A stretch of DNA of 64,000 bases, taken from positions 36,806,452 to 36,870,451 of the forward strand of contig CM069442.1 in assembly GCA_035610835.1 (NCBI GenBank), written 5' to 3'. The notes under the pieces were generated by a model. The model saw only the letters and a list, made by a program, of their open reading frames with translations. It had not been told where the DNA came from and made no database searches. The DNA comes from Ophiura sarsii (lineage: Eukaryota; Echinodermata; Ophiuroidea; Amphilepidida; Ophiuridae). Position 1 is the first letter of the stretch, and each line of letters starts with the position of its first letter. Position numbers and translations under genes: made by a program. Shown here piece by piece: positions 55,746-64,000 of this stretch.

Positions 55746-58373
55746 GTATGGATCTGTTGGTAGGCTGGCTCTCTTCGCTATGACTCTACATGGATTGTAG
55801 AACATAAATATATTCCACTAAAAATGTCCTCTGAATTTTCTGGAAAAATATATAGACAGTTTTAAGGTAGAAATGGCGAAGCATAGGAACATTCTTTGTG
55901 AAAACATGACCTCTACATTACCCTATCAAGGTTTTTATTCCAAATGGCTGAAGGGCAGCAGGCCAACTGATACAGCTATATTTTTGGACGAAAATTAGAA
56001 ACCATGTGTCAAGTTGATGTTGCCCTGGTATAAGGCCAATGGAATTTGATTAAAAGTTTCAGATTCCCCTCTCATACCTCAAGTTATGGCTTCTTTGTCC
56101 AAACTTTCAATATTTTGGAACAATTGAACTTTTTCTGAGAGAGTACAAAATAAATATAAGAACGATGAAGAAATATTTTGCAATAAAAATAGAGATGCCT
56201 CTCATGCTTCAGATGGTTTTGCCATTGTATCTATCTAGTAAGTTGCCGCCCGCACAAAAGCACCTTTAGGAGACGAAAACCCCCAATAAAACTGTTCTAT
56301 GGGCAAACGGACCTCTCTCTTTTCACCCTTGAAAACGACAAAAAATTGCCCTTTTTTGGATAAATCAAACTCCTAACATTTTTGAAGAAATTTGGGTCCG
56401 GTATTAATTTGTACAGGGATGTTTCTTTACTTACTTTTAAAAATCTAAGTAGGGCAGGCATGTAGAACTGGGTGTTTTTTTTTGCCTTATTGTCGAAATT
56501 ATTTAACTTCGTCCTAAAATTTGGTCTGAAAATTCCCCCAATTAATTGAGGTGATGGGGCTTTTGTCCAGTAAGTTTAAAAGAAAAGGTATTATAGATCC
56601 AAAAGAAAACAAATGATATGCAACTACACACACACAATTCTGATATAGTAAATCCTTTGATTTAATATGGACTATGTCAATTACAATACATTATCAGAGA
56701 TGTATAAAACTATTTTATAATACAGCATATTTCAAAAATCTATTTCTAAAAATAGAATTCAAACAAATAGCAAAGTTAAAATCTAGTGAAAGTTCGGTGG
56801 GCATCAAACATCACAGAAAGGTCTTCAAACGTTCCCGCAAACCGTATTCATTTGGAAAAGTTCGGTGGGCATCAAACATAGTGGCTAAGGTCTTACAAAC
56901 GATACCGTATGCATTTGTTGACCTCTTAAAAATAATTTTGGAATTCAACATTGCTTCAGCATAGTTAAAAACAAACTGTCCTATCAACCCGAATTCAGAA
57001 GCGACATGAAATCTTGTTGAACTCATTAAAAACCAAAATTCGCAAAAGAAATAATTTCTAAATACATTAAAAAAACAATACTGTCTGCATAGGTAAAAAT
57101 AACAGTCCTATGTGCAAGTGCTGTTTTGTAAAAAAAAAATTGTAAACAAACTTTAGCCTTCAGCATAGCCTCCGTAAAACTGTCGTAACTTCTTCATTAT
57201 TCATTTAATCTATATAAAAGTATACAGTTTTTTTGCAGAAAAAGGTTCAATGAATCCAACCATTATAATGAAATTGTTCATTTTGGAGAAAATTATAAAA
57301 AAACATGTTTTTTGACCCATTTTAGGTTCTGCAAAGATTATTCAAAATATATGTTGTCAAATTTTGTCATACTAGTGTTATTATATTCCTAAACAATTTC
57401 CTAGGAATAGTTTTTTATTTTTTGAAAATCTGTATTACTTTTTGAATTATCGACCAAAAAGTGTTCAAGCGTAGAAACAAAATTCGTTTTACAATCTGGT
57501 TATAGATTTCAACCTTTCAAGAGCTGGCTTTGAAAGAAAGAAAGAAAAAATAAAACAACTGGCAACACCATTATCTCCAAAAGCCCACCCTGTTACCCGT
57601 GAAATCCCTTTTTGATGATTCACTTTCCCTCACATTTTTAAAGTGAAATTAGTAAAGGTGAGTTAATACTATTTTTTCTGACAGAAACAGTGCATTCTGG
57701 GTGTTACGTGTTACTTATATATAATTTATGTTCACATGAGTATGTGGCCTGGTCGCTATATTATTTACTATAATCAACATTTGAATAGGGAGAACAGTGT
57801 ATAGTGTATAGGTTTCTCCCTATGGCGAAATGTTATTTACGGTAAATTATAACGCAGCCTGGCCCTAGAGCCACCAACAGAAAAGTGATCTACAGCGACT
57901 TAATCGGTAATGCCATCTAAACTGTCTATAATTCAACAGCAAAGTGTATCCGATTACCATTATAGCCACATCCACTGGAGAAATTATGAAAGCACACAAG
58001 ATTGTAAGTCACTGGAAACAGCCACCATTTTAGGTGTTAATCTCATTTTAAATGAAGTTAAAATATCTTAAATCAAAGCAAACCATTCTTGATTATTATA
58101 GCCACAAATGCATGCTTGCTGTGTGTGCCCCAGGCATGCACATTGCATACATTGAAACAACACCATTTACTTACTACTTGGGTGCATTGTACTTATGCAT
58201 ATTTGATGGTCAAGAAATATTTGTTTTGCTTATAGGCTTATATGTCCATTTTACAGAAGCAAGGAATATTATGCTTTGTTTAGAGGATAATTACTGCATA
58301 TCAGTGGCTTAACTACAAAAGGCTCTGTCCAGGTTGAACACTCCCCAAAAAACCCCAAGTCAGCCTTCGCCAG
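55746..58373. other. Intergenic DNA, no gene seen
   Basis: Contains a 69-bp-spaced direct repeat (AAGTTCGGTGGGCATCAAAC at about 56790 and 56859) and a small inverted repeat (GGCCTGGTCGCTATA / complement) at about 57746-57866. Confidence 0.5.
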
Positions 58374-58590
58374 TGGAATGTGGAAAACAATTGGAAAATC
58401 TGGCTTCCACTTAGTTTCCGGATTAAATACAAGCTGATGCTTCTAGCATACCGAGCTGTAATTGGTCTTGCTCCACCATATATCACTGATCTTCTTGAAT
58501 GTTATAATCCATCTCGTTCTGGTCTCCACTCTGCCAAAAAAGCACTCTTACTGGAACCTAAATCATTACACTCTTGGGGATCAGGCTAAT
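58374..58590 (+). pseudogene. C-terminal fragment of a LINE reverse transcriptase
   Basis: LPLSFRIKYKLMLLAYRAV followed by GLAPPYITDLL and PSRSGLHSAKKALL is the typical C-terminal region of CR1/L2-type LINE proteins. It is only about 70 codons, truncated on both sides, and ends just before a large palindrome. Confidence 0.75.
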
Positions 58591-58693
58591 CAGGGTTGCA
58601 CAAAGTTGTTTTTTCCCCAGGAGCAAGGTTTTGAGCTTAACATTTCCCCACCTACACTTACAGGTTTGATAAAAATCAGATTACAATAGGTTA

Positions 58694-59630
58694 TAGACCA
58701 GGCTAAAAGTGAGCTAGGTATCACTTGGAGGCGTTCTTTATCTCATGTGGTTTTTCTAGACCAGAATTTCATGAGGAATAAGAATATCTTTGGTAATCAG
58801 CCCAAATCCTTAACGCGCCCCCAGGAGACAGCAAAATCCAAAATGGCCACCATACAGGGGCCCCAAAATTCAAATGGCTTCAATTAAGTTAAAAAACATA
58901 CCAAATTGTTCGGCTGAGCACAAGGATTCCAAAAATGTATAGTTTGCCCCACTTCCGATGTTTGGTTAACGAGTTATCGGGCAAAACGTAAAAAGGTCGT
59001 TGACCTTTGCATATGGGGTCAAAACTCAAACGTGCTCCGATTTTGAAAAACAATATCTCAAATTGCTCGTATGATCACAAGGATTCCAAAAATGGTAGTT
59101 CTTACCATCTAGCGTGTCTGTGGTACCTTATAAAGGGGTCAAAGGTCAGGTTACATATTGACCTATACGGAACCTGACCTTCTGACCCCTTGATAAGGTA
59201 CCACAGACACTCTAGATGGTAACAACTACCATTTTTGGAATCCTTGTGACCATACGAGCAATTTGAGATATTGTTTTTCAAAATCGGAGCACGTTTGAGT
59301 TTTGACCCCATATGCAAAGGTCAACGACCTTTTTACGTTTTGCCCGATAACTCGTTAACCAAACATCGGAAGTGGGGCAAACTATACATTTTTGGAATCC
59401 TTGTGCTCAGCCGAACAATTTGGTATGTTTTTTAACTTAATTGAAGCCATTTGAATTTTGGGGCCCCTGTATGGCGGCCATTTTGGATTTTGCTGTCTCC
59501 TGGGGGCGCGTTCAGGATTTGGGCTGATTACCAAAGATATTCTTATTCCTCATGAAATTCTGGTCTAGAAAAACCACATGAGATAAAGAACGCCTCCAAG
59601 TGATACCTAGCTCACTTTTAGCCTGGTCTA
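58694..59630. repeat. 937-bp long palindrome, about 465-bp arms
   Basis: TAGACCAGGCTAAAAGTGAG through ACATATT pairs with the second half to GCCTGGTCTA. The arms differ at only scattered positions and the spacer is a few tens of bases at most. TA at both tips hints at a Tc1/mariner-type MITE. Confidence 0.95.
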
Positions 59631-59956
59631 TTAGTTACATTGTTGTTTAGATGTACCAATACCATAGTAATAATTTTACATTTGGGAAGAAATGTTTGCC
59701 ATTTTAGCTAAAATTGTCAAGTTTGGTCTAAAACTAACTAATTTGGTATGAAAATGCGCGAAATGTAGCTGTTATTTGTTAACCTTTGGTCGTCTAATTG
59801 AACCTAATTGCGCGGAGCGCGAAAACAAATTGCCTTTTTATGCTAAAATAGTCATTTTTTTCTTAATTTAACTAAATTGATTTTTTATGGGGTGGGCAAA
59901 GTGGGGGGGGGGGGGGGGGTGGCAAAAATCAAAAATATCCCCCCCTTGCCCCCTGT

Positions 59957-59969
59957 AGCGCCGCCACTG
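59957..59969. mobile_element. hAT-type right-end fragment
   Basis: GCGCCGCCACTG following poly-G/C tracts and a GCGCGGAGCGCG core at about 59811. No left end resolved. Confidence 0.35.
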
Positions 59970-60225
59970 GGGAAAAGCAATAAAACAATAAACACAAGTT
60001 AATATACCTGTGCAACCACAGCTCATACCCCAAAGTTGCATTTTTTCTCTTCATCTTTTTTCACCCTTTCCCCAATACTATTTCCTTTTCCACTTGGCAT
60101 TATTTCCCCAATTCTGCTCAGCCGTACAGGTGCAAGCGAGACAGACATAGTAAATGTTTTGTACATTATTTCAATACAGACAAACATCCCTGCTTTTCAT
60201 AATCTGTTTCAATGCACTCCGCTTA

Positions 60226-60539
60226 GGCCAACAAAAAAAAAGTTTGTTTGTCTACATCTGACCGACCGTGAACTAATAATTTTTTATTTTTTCTTCTTCA
60301 AAGTCACGTATATGGCCTTAATTGACCACCACATGATTTCTCATGTGACCCCATACCATGTATAGTATTATGTAAGTTATTTTGGGTTATCCAAAAGATC
60401 TGATACGGTTCAGAATTCAACGTACTGGCTAAGACTGGGCCATAACAACCACTAGCAACAACAACAACAAAATCTGACCTACCGACCCGACCTTTTGAGG
60501 ACCCTCTATGGACAAACAAACAACTTTTTGTTGTTGGCC
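60226..60539. mobile_element. Harbinger-like MITE (GGCCAACAAA ends), TTA TSD
   Basis: GGCCAACAAAAAAAAAG at the left and the complement at the right, TTA at 60223-60225 and 60540-60542. It shares termini with 3898-4826 and 48079-48465 but has a different interior with CTGACCGACCG words. Confidence 0.85.
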
Positions 60540-60755
60540 TTATTGTGTTTCTTGCTGCTTTCTTGATTGGCTCATAACTACTAAAGCGGTATGAATATGC
60601 AAACAATTAATTGGCATGGTTCACCATTTTTATTTCTTTTCCTCTGTTTGCCCCCCACACCAAAAAGTCTAGTTACACCACAGCTTCAATTGCACAAATT
60701 GTATCATATTTCAGCCTCAGTAATGATTATAAGAGAAATCACTAGTCTTGCTCAA

Positions 60756-60931
60756 TTAACATGGACTTGTAGCATTTACTCTTGGACTTTTCCTCTTTAA
60801 TCGGGGACTTGTCCTCACTGCGTACGGACTTGTCATGTTCATCTGTGGTTTTGTTGTTTTCTTCTTCTGTAAACTTTTCTTGTCTGTCTGCTGGCTTGTG
60901 TCATCCAAGCTGAGTCTATGAAGGTCGGTAT
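60756..60931 (-). CDS. Ser/Thr-Pro-rich gene, terminal exon
   Basis: Acceptor TTTTTTCTTCTAG at 60932-60944, in phase with the preceding exon. It is Lys-rich, with TSP, SPR and KSPR motifs, and ends at TAA 60758-60756. Confidence 0.65.
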
Positions 60932-63479
60932 CTAGAAGAAAAAAATCCAAAACACCATATGATTAAAACAAGGCAACACTATAAAACATGCTGTATTTGC
61001 ATGTCATGTACAAGCCTGGAAATGATTTCAGTAACTTAAATCTATGCAGGCCTTCACGTTTGAAAATTGAAGGTGTGCTTTAAATCGTCAAAACATTGAG
61101 GTGTGCTGTAGGTGTGCCATAAATTGCACTCCTCAAAAAATTAGGTGTGCTGTTTTATGACCAAATCGGGATCGTCGAATCAAAACAAACTGCACATGGC
61201 GTAAGGTTGGGAGCGATTCCCGGGTAATCGAGTCCCGCCCGAAATTTCCAGTCCCGGGTGCCAAATTTGGTACCCGGATACCCAAATTTTTTATTTATTT
61301 TTAACCTTTTTAACCTTTTTTTTCTAAGTAAAAAACAGGACCTTAGACGACTCGTATTTGACCCTTAATAACCCACATAATACCCTTGACCCACACCATG
61401 AGGGATAATAACTCCTAACCTAAGATCTTATACTAAATTATTCTTATCAAAAGTATGAATTTTTCAACACTGAAAATGAAAGTGTATACATACATTAACA
61501 TAGGTTTACTTGTCTTAACAGTTAGCTCTAGGAATGGCAAATCTACCTTATTTTGTTGTTGATTAATGTAGATTTGCCATTCCTGGTTCACACTGTATAC
61601 AATTTATTTCAAAATCAACAATATCTTAATTAAAATAGGTGGAGTTGCAGGAAAATAAAGTTTACATTATAATTACATACAGGTTTAGTTGTACATGTTA
61701 AGATATTGTTGATTTTGAAATAAATTGTATTCCAGTGTGAACCAGGAATGGCAAATCTACATTAATCAACAACAAAATAAGGTAGATTTGACATTCCTGG
61801 GGCTAACTGTTAAGACAACTAAACCTGTATGTTAATGTACACTTTCATTTTCAGTGTTGAAAAACTCATACTTTTGATAAGAATGAATTAAATAATTTAG
61901 TATAAGATCTTAGGTTAGGAGTTATTATCCCTCATGGTGTGGGTCAAGGGGTATTATGTGGGTTATTAAGTGTCAAATACGAGTCGTCTAAGGTCCTGTT
62001 TTTGACTTAAAAAAAAGAAGAAAAAAAAAGAGAAAAAAAAGAAGATTTAATTTTTTTTTTTTTAGGCGTGCGATAAATCGCTCTTCTCGAAACCATTTCA
62101 GGCGGGCGATGGCGTGCGATCGCACTCGCACGCCTCAAACGTGAAGGCCTGCTATGTGTAATGCTCGAATCATACTAGCTGGTCGCAACAGGTCCCGGCA
62201 CACTCACTAGCTCAAAAGCATCTCGGTGCGACCTTTGGTCGCCATAGGTCGCATCGAGCTACTAAATAGTCAGTATTTCCGGGTCGCGCAGGCGACAATG
62301 GCCGGCTGCTGATTAGTTATACTAATTTTGAGGCAAAATAACCTCCCCCATTGGTTGAAAAAGTACGGTGTTCATTACGTCATGAGCGACCGATCTTTAG
62401 AGTTGAAATGAAGTCAACTGGTCGCGATCGGTCGTTTCCAGTCAAGCGATCTCGTGATCGATGTATTGGGTGTTTGAATATGACGTAAAACTCGTCATAG
62501 GAGCGACTAAATCGCAAAGCGACCATGGTATGTCTACAAACTTTGATTCAATTATAGCACAAATTTTCAATAGTAAGGGTCATTACGAGTAAACTTATGT
62601 TAATCACCCACTACTGTCCTGTTTGTCTACCTCTGTGCAGTGACATCAGAATGATTTAAAAGTAGCACTGACACATGAGATTCGTCAATGAATGTGTGGG
62701 TACATACTGATTACTATTGAACACCTGCAATGCACAGGTTTTGAAAATGAAAACAGAAATGTCTATGACTGTGTGATGGGTACATACGCCAGTGCATTAA
62801 TACAATACTATACCAGACAGAGACGTAGCTTTACAGGCACAACATTTACGCCTTTACGAGTTGATTCCAATGACGCCACTGTCTCATGGAAGTGAAATAC
62901 ACTATCATAATAATTAAATGTACTCAATGGGGTATATTCTGGCATTACTGGCATAAACTTTAAAACTAAATAATTTTTCAAATAAGAATCATCACCCTCA
63001 AATACTGTAAAACCACTTAATTTGGTAAATTTCGCCAGTGATGCGGATTCCCGAAATCAAATACCCAGGAAACTTACAATTTTGCATTGAAAGTAACAGT
63101 AACATTTCCAAATTCACGAAATTAAATGCTCGCTAAAATAGCAGTTGTTTTAAATTCGCGAAATAGAGTATCTGCGAAATTATAGTGTTTTACAGTAACA
63201 CAAAACATGAGACACATTCAATCTGTATAATTTTGATTGGCCCACCTACAAATAATAATGTGCATGGTCTTTCTAACACAGCATTTCTCAAGCTATGAAT
63301 GTCACATCGGTACATACCATTTTTCAGACAGGTTTCATCTGGTAAAGATCTTGATGTGTTACTTTTTAGGGTCTTCGCACTTTTACTCCTTGGTGTTTTG
63401 GATGAACTTCTAGGTGTCCTTGCCCCATCGATCCTTGGTGATTGAAGGTATCGGTTCACAGCAAAGTTATATGACATAG
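60756..63479 (-). CDS. Basic Ser/Thr-Pro-rich protein, last two exons
   Basis: Minus-strand exons 63479-63318 and 60931-60756 join in phase 1 (AAT G|AT ACC). The first encodes MSYNFAVNRYLQSPRIDG and a run with TPRSSSKTPRSK; the second encodes DTDLHRLSLDD, then a Lys-rich stretch and TSPRLKRKSPRVNATSPC before TAA. Repeated S/T-P-R/K motifs look like proline-directed kinase sites in a nuclear, basic, disordered protein; this is inference, and I do not recognise the family. The exon at 63479 begins with two bases of a split codon, so the gene may extend upstream past the window. The ATG in it (63477) could alternatively be the start after a leader intron. An AATAAA (complement of 60629-60634) lies about 120 bases after the stop. 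Confidence 0.65.
61046..62152. mobile_element. 1.1-kb element with GCAGGCCTTCACGTTTGA ends and a palindromic core
   Basis: GCAGGCCTTCACGTTTGA and complement, with TAT on both sides (61043-61045, 62153-62155). The core 61326-62009 is itself a long inverted repeat (AAGTAAAAAACAGGACCTTA and complement) containing AGGAATGGCAAATCTAC four times. It lies in the intron of the minus-strand Ser/Thr-Pro-rich gene. Confidence 0.85.
62156..63317. other. Intron remainder, no gene seen
   Basis: Contains clustered GGTCGC/GCGACC words at 62180-62530 and a degraded relative of the CTCTATTTGGC MITE near 62820-62895. Confidence 0.45.
63318..63479 (-). CDS. Ser/Thr-Pro-rich gene, penultimate exon
   Basis: Acceptor TTAATTTCAG at 63480-63489, donor AATG|GTATGT at 63317; 162 nt, open in the chosen frame. 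It carries SPR, TPR and TPRSK repeats. Confidence 0.65.
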
Positions 63480-63599
63480 CTGAAATTAATGGAACAAAAA
63501 ACATACAAAATAATTACACAACTATCTCCCAATAAGCTTATTTCAAAGTATCCCACAGTAAGGTAATAGGATTCAGAATCATGTATGTCAGGGATAGCA

Positions 63600-63995
63600 C
63601 TGGATCAAAAATGTGAGAGGTCCCATGACATTTTTCGGGACCCCGTAGGACTTCAAAAAACAAATTTAAGGGGTCCCTCAAGAAAATGAGAGGTCCCGAA
63701 GTATGGGTATTTGAAAATGGACGAAACTGATTTAGGAAAATGAGAGGCCACACTATGAGTCGATGACTTATGGTTTGGTTAGTTAGGGGTCGAAGGGTAT
63801 GATCGATGATGAGGACAGTTTTATTGAATTTATATTGTGAGCGAAGGATGGATATATGTAATTTACAGAATTTCTTAAGGTTTCCATTTCTATACATCGT
63901 CAAATGTGAGGGGTCCCTTCAATTTTGATCGGGACCCGCAAGGCTTTCCAATTTGAAATCTGACGCGTCACTATTCAAAAGTGAGAGGTCTAGGA
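63600..63995. repeat. Dispersed TGAGAGGTCCC motif cluster
   Basis: TGAGAGGTCCC or close variants at about 63613, 63688, 63742, 63907 and 63982, each after an A-rich stretch. This suggests a degraded tandem repeat running off the window. Confidence 0.6.
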
Positions 63996-64000
63996 CACGC

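Overview
This is a window of animal (metazoan) nuclear DNA. It has spliced genes with GT-AG introns, vertebrate/invertebrate-type domain families (alpha-carbonic anhydrase, somatomedin-B, C2H2 zinc fingers), CR1/L2-like LINE fragments, and a very dense load of small inverted-repeat DNA transposons. The AT-rich base composition, the frequent TAGGCCT words, the long poly-G/poly-C tracts and the MITE-rich introns suggest a marine invertebrate deuterostome such as an echinoderm or hemichordate. That placement is inference; nothing here proves the species. There is a 100-base run of N at 3051-3150.

Genes. (1) Plus strand, 3796-19829: a ten-exon gene that joins into one open frame of 411 codons plus a stop. 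It encodes a secreted, catalytically complete alpha-carbonic anhydrase followed by two somatomedin-B (SMB) domains and a short basic tail. (2) Plus strand, 42157-43386: an intronless coding region for a 409-residue C2H2 zinc-finger protein, preceded by a 3' splice site in its leader. (3) Minus strand, 53867-49827: three in-phase exons that predict a 118-residue charged protein I do not recognise. (4) Minus strand, 63479-60756: the last two exons of a basic, Ser/Thr-Pro-rich protein whose 5' part may lie beyond the window. Remnants of retrotransposon reverse transcriptase (52262-53456, 58374-58590) and of a Tc1-like transposase (16310-17535) are also present.

Mobile and repeated DNA makes up most of the window. 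Many elements can be bounded exactly by inverted ends plus target-site duplications (TSDs): PIF/Harbinger-like (3-bp TTA/TAA), hAT-like (8 bp), Tc1/mariner-like (TA), TTAA-type, and a family using TCAT. Several are nested, and three times the window also holds a related copy without the insertion, so the insertion can be read directly. The intron of gene 1 at 8452-14221 holds a hAT-like element (9532-13652) that itself contains a 2.6-kb foldback element with 0.85-kb arms carrying two tRNA-like modules each.

The centre of the window (28173-37355) is a 9.2-kb tandem array with a 1452-bp period. It alternates seven copies of a 472-bp inverted-repeat element with six copies of a 980-bp segment, and the copies look identical even in a 12-C homopolymer. 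The whole array is flanked by the 4-bp direct repeat TCAT, and two further relatives of the 472-bp element follow, each again separated by TCAT. The remaining intergenic DNA (7, 20-26, 43-48 and 54-58 kb) shows no supportable coding sequence.
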